NCBI GenBank assembly: GCA_023423275.1
Contig: JAFAFW010000096.1
Coordinates: 26,184-90,183 of the forward strand
Length of the DNA stretch: 64,000 bases
Origin: Pseudomonadota bacterium
GTDB taxonomy: Bacteria > Pseudomonadota > Alphaproteobacteria > Rhizobiales > Hyphomicrobiaceae
Direction of reading: 5' to 3'
The notes under the pieces are model-generated. The model saw nothing but the letters and a program-made list of their open reading frames with translations, was not told the origin of the DNA and did not search any database. Shown piece by piece: positions 1 to 8,836 of the stretch. The position numbers and the translations under genes are program-made. Position 1 is the first letter of the stretch. Every line of letters begins with the position of its first letter.

Positions 1-83
1 AGCCGCTCGGTGACAGCAACCTCTCCGCCGAAGATCGCCGCGATGGCATCCCGCTGCGCTTTGTCCTGTGCGGCTACCGTCAT
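1..83 (-). CDS. Partial CDS, probably flagellar switch protein FliM (N-terminus only)
   Basis: An ATG at 83-81 lies 6 bases beyond the motA stop on the same strand and opens a frame that stays open to the window edge, giving 27 complete residues (begins MTVAAQDKAQRD). Rhizobial flagellar clusters usually place fliM directly after motA, so FliM is the best guess, but the visible residues carry no diagnostic motif. Translational coupling to motA is likely from the spacing. The call rests on synteny only. Confidence 0.5.
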   Translation of the reverse strand, partial: MTVAAQDKAQRDAIAAIFGGEVAVTER

Positions 84-89
84 GCCGGA

Positions 90-974
90 CTATGCAGCCT
101 CCTTGCGAACCGCATCATCGCCGCCGGTCGACATCGCGGCCTGCTCGACCTCATCGATGGTCGGGCGCTCGTAAGCCGAGATCGTCTTGCGGCCATGCTC
201 AAGCGCAACCTGCGGCATGGCGCCATTCATGAACGCCAGCAAGGTCTGCTTGACGATGATGTAAAGCCGCAGCCTCTTCTCGCGGACCTGCTTCAGCTTG
301 GTCGCCAGCGGAGACACGACCGCGTAAGAGAAAAAGATGCCCGCGAACGTGCCAACCAGCGCCGCACCAATCAACGCGCCGAGCACTTCCGGGGCCTGAT
401 CCAGAGCCCCCATCGCCTTGATCACGCCAAGCACCGCCGCCACGATTCCGAGCGCCGGCAGCGCCTCCGAAACGGTGACCAGCGCCTGCTGCGCTTTCAT
501 CTTGTCATGCCGGACGGTCTCGATTTCCTCGTCCATCAACGATTCGATTTCGTGAGGCCGCGCATTCCCCATCAGGATCAGACGGCAGTAGTCGCAAATG
601 AAGCTGGCCAGCTCCGAGTTGGCGAGGATTGTCGGATAGCGCTTAAACAGCGCCGATTCGGCTGGATTCTCAATATGCGCTTCGACCTCATTGCGATTGG
701 GCCCGCGCAGCTCACGCATCAGCGCGTGCAGGACACCCATAATATCCAGATACTCACGCGGCGTCGGCACAGCGTTCTTGAATGCCTCGCCGATTCCCTT
801 CCCGCAGTCCTTGATGGTTTTCATCGGATTGGCGACGACGAATGTACCGAGCGCCGCGCCGCAGATGATGACGTATTCCCACGGCTGCCAGATCACACCC
901 ACATGGCCGCCCATAGCCATGAAGCCACCGAGCATACAGGCGAGTGTGATCGCAAGGCCGATAACGATAGTCAC
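90..974 (-). CDS. motA: Flagellar motor stator protein MotA
   Basis: MotA is an inner-membrane subunit of the MotA5B2 proton-driven stator that powers flagellar rotation. The 294-residue product has the usual length and family features: two hydrophobic segments at the N-terminus (about residues 1-50), a charged cytoplasmic loop that contacts FliG, and two more membrane segments around 165-225 with the family-like PALGIVAAVLGVIKAM and GTFAGIFFSYAVV stretches. The start is GTG at 974 with a G-rich ribosome site upstream; there is no ATG before it in frame. It heads a left-running unit with the partial gene at 1-83 and is divergent from the DUF1217 gene. motB is not in this window. Confidence 0.95.
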   Translation of the reverse strand: MTIVIGLAITLACMLGGFMAMGGHVGVIWQPWEYVIICGAALGTFVVANPMKTIKDCGKGIGEAFKNAVPTPREYLDIMGVLHALMRELRGPNRNEVEAHIENPAESALFKRYPTILANSELASFICDYCRLILMGNARPHEIESLMDEEIETVRHDKMKAQQALVTVSEALPALGIVAAVLGVIKAMGALDQAPEVLGALIGAALVGTFAGIFFSYAVVSPLATKLKQVREKRLRLYIIVKQTLLAFMNGAMPQVALEHGRKTISAYERPTIDEVEQAAMSTGGDDAVRKEAA

Positions 975-1123
975 AAGGCAAGCCCCCGGTTTGAATCCCT
1001 CAAGAGTCGTTAGACGCTCCGAGGCTTGCGCGAGCCTGTTTCAATGGCGGCGGAGCGGCTTAAACAGTTTCGGGTAAGGCGGATCCGTCACTCTCCCGGC
1101 GAGCTATTCCGAGGAGAAAGCCC

Positions 1124-1906
1124 GTGCTGACCACACCCCTCAGCTACAGGATCATTGCGAGCGATCTGAACCGGTCGATCGAGACGACCTCGAAACAACC
1201 GTTGGTCGCGCGCGAGACGGCTTACTACCTCGAAAACATCGGCAGCGTGAAATCGATTGACGACTTTCTCGCCGACGATCGGATTTTCAAGTATGCCATG
1301 AAGGCATTCGGCCTCGCCGATATGGACTACGCCAAAGCCTTCATGCGCAAAGCCCTGACCGAAGGCGTCAGCGACAAAGACAGCTTCGCCAACAAACTCT
1401 CCGATACGCGCTACAAGGAATTCGTCGAGACCTTCGATTTCGAAAGACTGGGCGAAGCCACGACCGCTTTCACGCGGACCCAGCAGGGCACAGTCGATCG
1501 CTATATGCGTCAGACTCTCGAGGAAAATGCCGGCATGCAGAACGAGGGTGTCAGGCTTGCCCTCTACTTTACGCGCAAGGCCGCGGACATCGAGAACGTC
1601 TATGAGATCCTTGGCGACAAGGCGCTGGCGCAGGTCGTGCAGACCGCGCTCGGCTTGCCCGATTCGGCGATGGCTGGCGATATCGATAAACTGGCGAACA
1701 CGATTGCAGACCGGATCGATCTGGAGGATTTCAAGGATCCGGCCAAGCTGGAGAAATTCATCCAGCGTTTCACGACGCTGTGGGAAGTCACCAATCCGAG
1801 CACGCCGCAGCCTTCGATGAGCTTGCTCATCAATCAAAACCGGACCATTGGACTGGACATCAGCGTCCTGACCAGCCTCCAAAACCTGAAGCTCGGAGGC
1901 CTGTGA
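1124..1906 (+). CDS. DUF1217 family protein of rhizobial flagellar clusters
   Basis: This 260-residue, mostly helical protein (begins MLTTPLSYRIIASDLNRS) matches the DUF1217 family, which in rhizobia precedes flgF. Its function is not established; position suggests a role in basal-body or rod assembly. A helical segment with Lys/Asp-rich repeats (SDTRYKEFVETFDFERLG) is typical of the family. The GTG start at 1124 follows a good ribosome site (GAGGAGAAAG). The stop is directly followed by the flgF ATG, so the two are co-transcribed with fliI. No signal peptide or membrane segment is visible. Confidence 0.85.
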   Translation: MLTTPLSYRIIASDLNRSIETTSKQPLVARETAYYLENIGSVKSIDDFLADDRIFKYAMKAFGLADMDYAKAFMRKALTEGVSDKDSFANKLSDTRYKEFVETFDFERLGEATTAFTRTQQGTVDRYMRQTLEENAGMQNEGVRLALYFTRKAADIENVYEILGDKALAQVVQTALGLPDSAMAGDIDKLANTIADRIDLEDFKDPAKLEKFIQRFTTLWEVTNPSTPQPSMSLLINQNRTIGLDISVLTSLQNLKLGGL

Positions 1907-2632
1907 ATGCAGTCCGGACTTTACGTTTCTCTGTCAGGGCAAATCGCCCTGCAACGGCGACTAGAGACAATCGCCGACAACGTCGCAAACACCAATACCG
2001 TTGGCTTTCGCGCCGAGCAGGTCCGCTTCGAAACAATGCTCTCGCAGGCATCGCTCGACCCGGTGTCGTTCGTCTCGCAAGGCGCAACGCATATCTCGCG
2101 CCGCAATGGCGAACTCGTCCGGACGGACAATCCGCTCGACGTGGCCGTCGAGGGCGATGCATGGCTCGCCATTGGAACACCGGCGGGCCAGGCTTACACG
2201 CGCGATGGCCGCATGCGCATGACCGAAGACGGCGAGTTGCGGACGCTGAACGGGTATGCGGTCCTCGACGTCGGCGGCGCTCCCGTGATGCTCGATCCGA
2301 ACGCCGGCCCGCCTAGTATCGCGCGAGACGGCACCATAACGCAGGGCAACCGACAGGCGGGGGTGATCGGCTTATTCCAGATCGATGAACGCGCCGCGCT
2401 GACACGCTACGAAAACTCGAGCGTCATTCCGAATCAGGCGGCGACGCCTCTGCTCGATTTTACCCGAGCCGGCGTCTCGCAGGGATATGTCGAGCGTGCC
2501 AATGTCAATCCGGTGCACGAAATGTCGTTGCTGATCATGGTGTCGCGCGCGTTCGAGGCGATTTCCAATTCGCTGAATGATGCGGACGCGACGATGAAGG
2601 ATGCCGTCAAGACGCTAGGCTCCACCTCGTGA
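1907..2632 (+). CDS. flgF: Flagellar basal-body rod protein FlgF
   Basis: FlgF is a proximal rod subunit exported by the flagellar type III apparatus. The 241-residue product has the N-terminal rod-protein motif (ANTNTVGFRAEQ at about 26-37), the central LAIGTPAGQAYTRDG region found in FlgE/F/G proteins, and the C-terminal coiled helix (EMSLLIMVSRAFEAISNSL) that packs in the rod. It starts directly after the DUF1217 stop, behind a GGAGG site, and overlaps fliI by four bases (GTGA). FlgG is the nearest alternative, but rhizobial order (DUF1217-flgF-fliI) favours FlgF. Confidence 0.92.
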   Translation: MQSGLYVSLSGQIALQRRLETIADNVANTNTVGFRAEQVRFETMLSQASLDPVSFVSQGATHISRRNGELVRTDNPLDVAVEGDAWLAIGTPAGQAYTRDGRMRMTEDGELRTLNGYAVLDVGGAPVMLDPNAGPPSIARDGTITQGNRQAGVIGLFQIDERAALTRYENSSVIPNQAATPLLDFTRAGVSQGYVERANVNPVHEMSLLIMVSRAFEAISNSLNDADATMKDAVKTLGSTS

Positions 2633-3951
2633 ACATGAATGCTTTGCATGCGCTGGCTGCGGCGTTCGCGTCGGCACAACCCGAACTTGGATTGCTTCGC
2701 GTTGGTGGCGCTGTGGCGGAGGCGACGCCGACGGTCTTACGCGTCGCCGGACTGTCGCGATATCTCAAGCTGGGACAATGCGTCGAGTTCGGCGATCACG
2801 GTGAATTGGGCGAAGTCATCCGCATCGATGAACGCGGCGCCACGGTCAAGCCGTTCACTGAGACACAGAAGGTCGGCCTCGGCACGCGCGTCTGGGCTCG
2901 CGGCCCCATCACGCTCAATCCGGATACCTCATGGCGCGGGCGCATACTCGACGCTTTCGGAGCTCCGATCGACGGCTTGGGAGATTTACTCCAGGGCATC
3001 GAGACAATGCCGCTGGATCGCGCACCGCCGCCACCCATGCAACGCCAGAGATTACAAAAGCCCGTGCGTACAGGCATTCGCGTGATTGATCTTTTCACGC
3101 CGCTTTGTGCCGGGCAAAGAATTGGAATTTTTGCCGGCTCCGGTCTCGGCAAATCCACGCTGCTCGCGATGCTAGCGAAAGCCGAAGGCTTCGATACCGT
3201 CGTGATCGCACTGGTCGGCGAACGTGGCCGGGAAGTACGCGAATTTATCGAGGATACCATCGGTGCAAGCCGTGATCGGATGGTTGCGATCGTCGCTACG
3301 GCGGATGAAAGCGCGATGCGGCGGCGTCTGGCTCCGCGCACGGCCATGTCGATTGCGGAATATTTTCGCGAGCAGGGACGCAGCGTGCTGCTGATCATCG
3401 ACTCGATCACACGCTTCGCCCATGCAGTGCGCGAGGTCGAACTGGCTGCGGGTGAACCGCCGGTCGCACGCGGCTACACTCCGGGCGTCTTCAGCGAACT
3501 GCCGAAGTTGCTGGAACGCGCAGGTCCGGGGCGCGAGGGCGCGGGATCGATAACCGGCATTTTCTCGGTACTCGTCGATGGCGATGATCATAATGATCCG
3601 ATTGCCGATAGCATCCGCGGCACGCTCGATGGCCACGTCGTCCTCGATCGCGCGATCGCGGATCACGGCCGCTATCCGGCTGTCGACCTGCTCAGATCCA
3701 TTTCGCGCGTCGCGCATCTGTTATGGACGACGGAGCAGCAGCGTTTGATCCTGCGGTTGCGCGGCATGATCGCGCGCTTCGACGAGACTCGCGATCTCAG
3801 AGTCATGGGCGGTTACAAAGCTGGCGAAGATCCCGAACTCGACAGAGCCGTGGAATTGGTGCCGAAACTCTACAATGCGCTTCAGCAAACACCACGCGAT
3901 CCGGCGAGCACCGATGCCTTCCAGGAACTCGCGCGGCATCTGTCGAGCTGA
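2629..3951 (+). CDS. fliI: Flagellum-specific ATPase FliI
   Basis: FliI is the F1-beta-like ATPase that unfolds and delivers substrates to the flagellar export gate. The 440-residue protein has Walker A (AGSGLGKST, about 169-177), the ALVGERGREVREF segment, and Walker B (LLIIDSITR, about 254-262), all intact. The C-terminal helical domain that docks chaperone-substrate complexes is complete. Its GTG start overlaps the flgF TGA; an ATG two codons later is an alternative. The fliI 3' end is convergent with the FliL-like gene only 10 bases away, where a 14-base palindrome (GGAACGGCCGTTCC, about 3971-3984) lies in the neighbour's last codons. Confidence 0.96.
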   Translation: MNMNALHALAAAFASAQPELGLLRVGGAVAEATPTVLRVAGLSRYLKLGQCVEFGDHGELGEVIRIDERGATVKPFTETQKVGLGTRVWARGPITLNPDTSWRGRILDAFGAPIDGLGDLLQGIETMPLDRAPPPPMQRQRLQKPVRTGIRVIDLFTPLCAGQRIGIFAGSGLGKSTLLAMLAKAEGFDTVVIALVGERGREVREFIEDTIGASRDRMVAIVATADESAMRRRLAPRTAMSIAEYFREQGRSVLLIIDSITRFAHAVREVELAAGEPPVARGYTPGVFSELPKLLERAGPGREGAGSITGIFSVLVDGDDHNDPIADSIRGTLDGHVVLDRAIADHGRYPAVDLLRSISRVAHLLWTTEQQRLILRLRGMIARFDETRDLRVMGGYKAGEDPELDRAVELVPKLYNALQQTPRDPASTDAFQELARHLSS

Positions 3952-3961
3952 GCACGAAGCC

Positions 3962-4429
3962 CTACAGATTGGAACGGCCGTTCCGAATCTGATCCTTCGG
4001 CAGATAATTCAGATCCTGGACAAGAACTTCCTCGACGAAGTGAGCGCCGAAGCGCTCGTTGACACTCTTGGCAATGGCTTTCGATAAAACCGGAAGATCG
4101 TGCTTTTTCATCTGCCGGAAATCAAAACCCTCACCCGAATATATCGTGCGGATGGCCTCGTCGACGAGGAAGACATCCGGCTTGACGGACAGCTTCTTCA
4201 ACAGGCTCGCGTCGATCGTGAAGACGAACTGTGCAACCACGTAGCCTTGGACCTCGCCATCGACAATGACCGGCACGCTGATCATCTTGGTCTTGACGTA
4301 GTCAAGGCCGCCGAAAAACTTCTCGGCCTCAGGTTCCGGTACCTGGCCAGCCCGCCACGTCACGGCGGCGTAGCCGGACCCCAGCGTTACGGCGCAAACC
4401 CACAACCCGACGGCAAGAAGCTTGATCAT
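3962..4429 (-). CDS. FliL-like membrane-anchored flagellar protein
   Basis: This 155-residue protein has one N-terminal membrane anchor (about residues 3-22, LLAVGLWVCAVTLGSGYAAV) followed by a periplasmic domain with alternating strands (VIVDGEVQGYVVAQFVFTID). A C-terminal VEEVLVQDLNYL segment resembles the end of FliL, a stator-associated protein. Identity to FliL is a family-level resemblance only, so no symbol is given. It is the last gene of the long left-running flagellar chain, its ATG overlapping the preceding stop by four bases, which ties it to flagellar assembly or motor function. Confidence 0.6.
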   Translation of the reverse strand: MIKLLAVGLWVCAVTLGSGYAAVTWRAGQVPEPEAEKFFGGLDYVKTKMISVPVIVDGEVQGYVVAQFVFTIDASLLKKLSVKPDVFLVDEAIRTIYSGEGFDFRQMKKHDLPVLSKAIAKSVNERFGAHFVEEVLVQDLNYLPKDQIRNGRSNL

Positions 4430-4782
4430 AGCCTCGCACCATAGGCGAGCCCTGGAGGAGAGTACGTCCCGTCGGAGTCGGATTCCCGGATCGTATCCGA
4501 AACCAGCGTCGCAATCTCGCGGACCGCCTGCAGATGCAGATTCAGCACCGCACTGTTTGCTTCCAGTGCGCCTCGCAGTGCCTGCAGTTGGAACACGGTG
4601 TCGTTATCCGCGCGGCGCACATCGAACGTCCGCAACGCGCGGGTCAATTCGAGCAGACCCTGGCTCTTGCGCGCATTGTATTCGTTGAGGTCGACGCTTG
4701 AATGCGACTTCAGAAGCGCAGTCTCTTCGCTGACCGTCTCCTCGAGCCGCTGAATTACCCTGTTGATCGACGTTGCAGTCAT
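4426..4782 (-). CDS. flgN: FlgN-like flagellar export chaperone
   Basis: The 118-residue product is all-helical with heptad-like spacing (VIQRLEETVSEETALLKSH at the N-terminus), as in FlgN, the cytoplasmic chaperone for the hook-filament junction proteins FlgK and FlgL, both encoded upstream in this chain. In rhizobia and Brucella a small flgN follows flgJ after fliR, which matches the order here. FlgN sequences diverge strongly, so the call leans on position, length and helical character. It overlaps the next gene by four bases (ATGA). Confidence 0.7.
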   Translation of the reverse strand: MTATSINRVIQRLEETVSEETALLKSHSSVDLNEYNARKSQGLLELTRALRTFDVRRADNDTVFQLQALRGALEANSAVLNLHLQAVREIATLVSDTIRESDSDGTYSPPGLAYGARL

Positions 4783-4800
4783 TTCGCTTCCACCTATGCG

Positions 4801-5133
4801 TTAGGGCTTATCAGGACCCGGTGCACTTCTTGATTTTTCAAGAGTCGCAGCAATTCCGATCCCGCCGCTCTTCGCCAATTCCATTCCGAGCTTCTCGGCC
4901 AGCATTGATTTCCAGTAGCTGCCGGCCGTGCCGCTGCCGAATACGCTCTCGGCGTCTTTCGGAAGCATGGCCTCGACGAAGCTTTGAAGAACAAAGGCTT
5001 CGAACTCGACATAAGCGTCCTTGCCGCCCGTCTGCGCCTTCGCCGTCTCAACCTTCATGCGCTCACTCGCCTGGGATACTTGGGATGTGCCACCAAGATC
5101 CAGAAACGCAGAAGAAATGGGCGAGATCGGCAT
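4801..5133 (-). CDS. flgJ: Rod-binding protein, FlgJ N-terminal type
   Basis: The 110-residue protein carries the rod-binding domain (YVEFEAFVLQSFVEAMLPKD, about 42-61, then GSYWKSMLAEKLGMELA). It lacks the C-terminal muramidase domain of the gammaproteobacterial FlgJ, as is normal in alphaproteobacteria. The domain acts as a rod cap in the periplasm during rod polymerisation. It sits between the FliJ-like gene and flgN in the expected rhizobial order. A separate enzyme must open the peptidoglycan; none is seen in this window. Confidence 0.82.
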   Translation of the reverse strand: MPISPISSAFLDLGGTSQVSQASERMKVETAKAQTGGKDAYVEFEAFVLQSFVEAMLPKDAESVFGSGTAGSYWKSMLAEKLGMELAKSGGIGIAATLEKSRSAPGPDKP

Positions 5134-5170
5134 TCAAAAAACCTGATGTCTGATTTGCTTGAAATTTGCC

Positions 5171-5590
5171 TCAATCGCCTTGTGGGAGCCTTGCGGAGTC
5201 GCCACGCAGGCAGCGCTCGATAATTTCGTCGAGGTCCTGTTTTTTCTGTTCGCGCTGTGCCTCGGCATCCGCTGTCTCGAACAGATGCTCAGCCAATTTC
5301 GATCGCACCGATTGCTCGAGCAATCGTTCGGACTGAACCTTGCTGCGTTCGGCAAGCTTGTGGCGTTCCCGTTGAACACCTCCGATTTTCCGCAGGCACA
5401 TGAATGTCAGCAAAGCTTGCACCGTGTCATCGGCGTCTATGAGCTGCAGGAGAGTCTGCTCGGCTTCGTCGAGCTGCCGTTTCTCCCGCTTCAATCCTGC
5501 CATCCGGCGCTGTTCGACACGCTCCATGAGCTGCTGCGCGTTGAGCACGGAGAGCGCCCGTTTGGCCCGGATCGTTGAAGAGTTGCTCAT
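5171..5590 (-). CDS. FliJ-like coiled-coil protein
   Basis: This 139-residue, highly charged protein is predicted to be almost entirely coiled coil (LKREKRQLDEAEQTLLQL; KVQSERLLEQSVRSKLAEHL), with about the length of FliJ, the stalk protein linking the FliI ATPase to FlhA. It overlaps fliR by four bases (ATGA) and is followed by flgJ. FliJ family members are too divergent to confirm by eye, so this is inferred from shape, length and context. A FliH-like or other flagellar coiled-coil protein remains possible. Confidence 0.55.
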   Translation of the reverse strand: MSNSSTIRAKRALSVLNAQQLMERVEQRRMAGLKREKRQLDEAEQTLLQLIDADDTVQALLTFMCLRKIGGVQRERHKLAERSKVQSERLLEQSVRSKLAEHLFETADAEAQREQKKQDLDEIIERCLRGDSARLPQGD

Positions 5591-6342
5591 GCCCGGATCA
5601 ACCAGCTCGCGAAGCCATCGATGAACAAACGCAAAGCCTCCCCAAGAGTGAAATACAGCAGGATCAACCCACCAGCGATGACGAACGGCAGGGATATGAA
5701 ATACACGGGCACCTGCGGCGTCAGCTTATTTGCGAGCCCGAACATGAGATTGATGATCAGCGCATAAACGACGAACGGGCTGCTGATCTGTAAGGCGAGG
5801 AAAAAAGCATCCGAAATGGCGTCCGTAAGCATCGGAAGCCCGCGCTGCATCGTCAAGGAGGCAGAGATCGGCAGCACGGAATAGGATTGCACGAGGCTGC
5901 GCAATACTTCCCAGTGCAGGTCGGCCGTGAAGAAGAGAATCGTTGCCGTCAAGGTGATGAGATTTGCCAGCGGCGGGTTGGGCTCGGTGTCTTCGATCGG
6001 CAAACCCGGCAGGTTTCCGAAGCCAAAAAAGTTGGCGACGCCGACGGCCATGAACTGCAGCGCCAGAAAGAACATGCGTCCCATCATGCCGATCAGCGCG
6101 CCGGTCAGCACCTCACCGGCGACAAGTACGGCCAGCTGCCCCGCGTCCGGCTGCGGGACCGTCGCGCGCAACGATGGCAGGAGCATTGGCGCAAGCGCTA
6201 TGGTCACGGCAATCGCGACGAGAAGGCGAACCTGCATCGGCACGCGCGGGCTGGAAAAACCCGGCATCAGCATGAGGCATCCGCCAATCCGGCAGAACAG
6301 CACGAAGGCCAGGAGCACGCTGTCCGGCCCAAGTGCCGTCAC
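5587..6342 (-). CDS. fliR: Flagellar biosynthesis export-gate protein FliR
   Basis: FliR is an integral membrane component of the FliPQR export gate. The open frame extends further upstream, but those residues are antiparallel shadow of flhA. The likely start is GTG at 6342, overlapping the flhA TGA (GTGA), giving 251 residues, the family's usual size. Family features include LFCRIGGCLMLMPGFSSPRV near the N-terminus (about 13-32), several hydrophobic segments, and the C-terminal FVIAGGLILLYFTLGEALRLF. The neighbours flhA and fliQ encode partners of the same gate; fliP lies elsewhere. Confidence 0.92.
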   Translation of the reverse strand: MTALGPDSVLLAFVLFCRIGGCLMLMPGFSSPRVPMQVRLLVAIAVTIALAPMLLPSLRATVPQPDAGQLAVLVAGEVLTGALIGMMGRMFFLALQFMAVGVANFFGFGNLPGLPIEDTEPNPPLANLITLTATILFFTADLHWEVLRSLVQSYSVLPISASLTMQRGLPMLTDAISDAFFLALQISSPFVVYALIINLMFGLANKLTPQVPVYFISLPFVIAGGLILLYFTLGEALRLFIDGFASWLIRA

Positions 6343-8429
6343 GAGATGGAGCCTAGCGCCTTGATCTGCGTGCCGCGTGCGATCTCGATGTGCGACAACA
6401 CCGGCAATGTCGAGAACAAGCGCTCCGTGACCATCCGCACGTAGGGGCGGGCCTCGGGCGCCGTCACCAAGACGAACTGATGACCCTGATCCATATTCGT
6501 TCGGATGGCCTTTGTCGCTTCTGTCCCGAACTGCTCGATCAGATGCGGATCGATGTCGAACTCGATGACCTCGCCCTTCGCGTCGCGCTTGAGGCTTTGA
6601 TGGAATGCCAGTTCCCAGCGGCTGCCGAGCCTCAGCACCTTCAGCATGCCGCCGTCCGAAAGGTCGCCGCAAATCTGTTGCGACATCCGCATGCGTACGT
6701 GCTCGACCAGTTGCTCCGAACGCCGCACGTGTCCCGCGACTTCCGCGATTGCCTCGAGAATGAGATGCAGGTTGCGGATTGAAACACGTTCCGACAGCAA
6801 AAGTTTCAACACCGCCTGCAATCCGGAGAATGAAAGCTGAGACGGAATGATCTCATCGACCAGCCTCCGGTATTCCGGATCGAGCCGATCGATCAGCGTG
6901 CGCACGTCCTTGTAGGACAGAAGCTGAGCGAGATTATTACGGATGACTTCGCGCAAGTGCGTCAGCAGCACCGAGACATTATCGACCGGCGTAAAGCCTT
7001 CGCGCTTCACATTCGGCAAAAAGACTTCCGGAACCCAGACAGCCTTCATGCCGAATGCCGGTTCGCGCACCTCATCGCACGGCACGTCCGGCTTCGGCCC
7101 TTCGCCGACGATGACCAGCATATCGCCGATACGCAAAGACTCCGTCGCCGCGACAGTCCCATGAATCTTGATCTGATAGGATTTCGGCGGCAGCGTCAGG
7201 TCATCAGTGAGCTTGATCTCCGGCACGACGAAGCCGTATTGGCGCGCAAATGCGCGCCGCATCTTGGCGACGCGCTGTGCCAGCTCCCCGTGAGCCGTGA
7301 GAAGGCTGGTCGAAATCTGCTTGCCGAAGCAAAGCTCGATCTCCACCGCGCGAAGCTGCTCCTTCACCGAACCGCGCGCTTCGTCTTCGGCGAGTTGCTT
7401 GACATCGCGTTCGCGCGCCTCGACGAGGGCTCGCGCCTCGGCTTGGCGTTTCGGAATGAGGTACGCCACAACGCCCAGGCTCGCTGCGAGCGCGGCGAAC
7501 GGCATGAAGGGCAGTCCCGGCGCCAGGGCCAGCACGGCCACCACGAAAGCAGAGAGAAACAAGGCCTTCGGATAGCGTCCAAGCTGGATAAAAACCGCCT
7601 TTTCGGCGGATCCCTGCGTGCCACCTTTTGAAACAAGAAGGCCGGCGGCGAGGGAGATGATCAGAGCGGGGATCTGCGATACCAGTCCGTCGCCGACCGA
7701 AAGCTTGGTGAACACGTCGACGGCGTGGGAGGCGGTCATATCATGGCGGACGATGCCAATGATAATACCGCCGACGACATTGACGGCTGTAATGATGATA
7801 CCAGCGATCGCGTCACCGCGAACGAATTTCGAGGCACCGTCCATGGAGCCGAAGAACGCGCTTTCTTCCTCCAGTTCGCGACGCCGGCGCATCGCCTCCT
7901 TATCGTCGATAAGACCGGCATTGAGATCCGCGTCGATCGCCATCTGCTTGCCGGGGATGGCATCGAGAGTGAAGCGCGCGCCAACTTCGGCAATTCGCGT
8001 GGCGCCCTTCGTGATGACGAGAAAGTTCACCGTGATCAGAATGACGAATACGATCGTGCCGATCACGAAATCGCCACTCATGACAAAGCTCGCGAATCCC
8101 GCGATGACGTGTCCCGCGGCCGTGACGCCCTGTGCGCCTTCCGACAGAATCAGGCGCGTCGTCGCGATATTGAGCGCCAGGCGAAGCAGCGTCGCGATCA
8201 GCAGCACAGTGGGGAATGCGGAAAACTCCAGCGGCTTCTGAATCCACAGAGCCACCATCAGAATCAGGACGGAAAGCGCAATCGAAATTGCCAGGCCAAC
8301 GTCGATCAGGACCGCCGGCAGGGGCAGAAACAGAACGGTCAGAATGAAGACAATACCGACCGCAAAGCCGATATCCTTGCCGTTCTTGCGCTCGATTATG
8401 TCGATTGTCGTCGCGGGCGTCGCCGCCAT
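6339..8429 (-). CDS. flhA: Flagellar export-gate protein FlhA
   Basis: FlhA is the large gate subunit: an N-terminal membrane domain drives proton-coupled export and a C-terminal cytoplasmic nonamer ring binds chaperones and FliI/J. The 696-residue protein is full length. The N-terminal half has about eight hydrophobic segments and the conserved FHIPEP-type region (FVVTKGATRIAEVGARFTLD-like stretch after about residue 140, with the PGKQMAID motif). The cytoplasmic domain runs to the end. It overlaps fliR by four bases and follows fliQ after a 138-base gap. A 449-residue frame on the opposite strand is a shadow. Confidence 0.96.
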   Translation of the reverse strand: MAATPATTIDIIERKNGKDIGFAVGIVFILTVLFLPLPAVLIDVGLAISIALSVLILMVALWIQKPLEFSAFPTVLLIATLLRLALNIATTRLILSEGAQGVTAAGHVIAGFASFVMSGDFVIGTIVFVILITVNFLVITKGATRIAEVGARFTLDAIPGKQMAIDADLNAGLIDDKEAMRRRRELEEESAFFGSMDGASKFVRGDAIAGIIITAVNVVGGIIIGIVRHDMTASHAVDVFTKLSVGDGLVSQIPALIISLAAGLLVSKGGTQGSAEKAVFIQLGRYPKALFLSAFVVAVLALAPGLPFMPFAALAASLGVVAYLIPKRQAEARALVEARERDVKQLAEDEARGSVKEQLRAVEIELCFGKQISTSLLTAHGELAQRVAKMRRAFARQYGFVVPEIKLTDDLTLPPKSYQIKIHGTVAATESLRIGDMLVIVGEGPKPDVPCDEVREPAFGMKAVWVPEVFLPNVKREGFTPVDNVSVLLTHLREVIRNNLAQLLSYKDVRTLIDRLDPEYRRLVDEIIPSQLSFSGLQAVLKLLLSERVSIRNLHLILEAIAEVAGHVRRSEQLVEHVRMRMSQQICGDLSDGGMLKVLRLGSRWELAFHQSLKRDAKGEVIEFDIDPHLIEQFGTEATKAIRTNMDQGHQFVLVTAPEARPYVRMVTERLFSTLPVLSHIEIARGTQIKALGSIS

Positions 8430-8567
8430 GCCTGCCCTGTCCCTCGTGACGATTGCAGTCGTTTACGCATCACGCAAACTGCAACCTGCCCGTTGAGACT
8501 TTCCCGAGCCTTACGACGGCGCACAGAACTCGCACTGCAGGAATGCAGGGTGCTTTCGGGTCCCGGT

Positions 8568-8834
8568 TCAGAACCCGTTTTCGATCCGCGAATAAATCTG
8601 CTCGGCGAACGTGTAGATGACCGAGCCGACAAATGGCGCCGTGAACGACGCCGTAACGAGAATCGCGATGATCTTGGGAATGAACGTCAGGGTTATTTCC
8701 TGGACTTGCGTCAACGCCTGAAGCAGCGCGATCACGACGCCGACGATCATGGCCGCCGCCACTGCCGGACTAGATGCGACGATGATGGTCCAGATCGTCG
8801 CCTGGACGATATCCAGCGCATCGGCCTGGTTCAT
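8568..8834 (-). CDS. fliQ: Flagellar biosynthesis protein FliQ
   Basis: FliQ is a small two-helix membrane subunit (four copies) of the FliPQR gate. The 88-residue product has the right size, two hydrophobic hairpin helices (IIVASSPAVAAAMIVGVVIA, and KIIAILVTASFTAPFVGSVI), and the conserved ALTQVQEITLTFIPK loop between them. It starts at ATG 8834, directly before the flgD stop, so flgD and fliQ are coupled. The 138-base spacer to flhA is the longest gap in this part of the chain and may hold an internal promoter or stem-loop, though nothing clear is seen. Confidence 0.94.
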   Translation of the reverse strand: MNQADALDIVQATIWTIIVASSPAVAAAMIVGVVIALLQALTQVQEITLTFIPKIIAILVTASFTAPFVGSVIYTFAEQIYSRIENGF

Positions 8835-8836
8835 CG

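Noticed and set aside
6343..6672. Upstream extension of the fliR frame
   Set aside because: Lies inside flhA in another frame, Arg-rich, while the GTG at 6342 overlapping the flhA stop gives a normal-length FliR.
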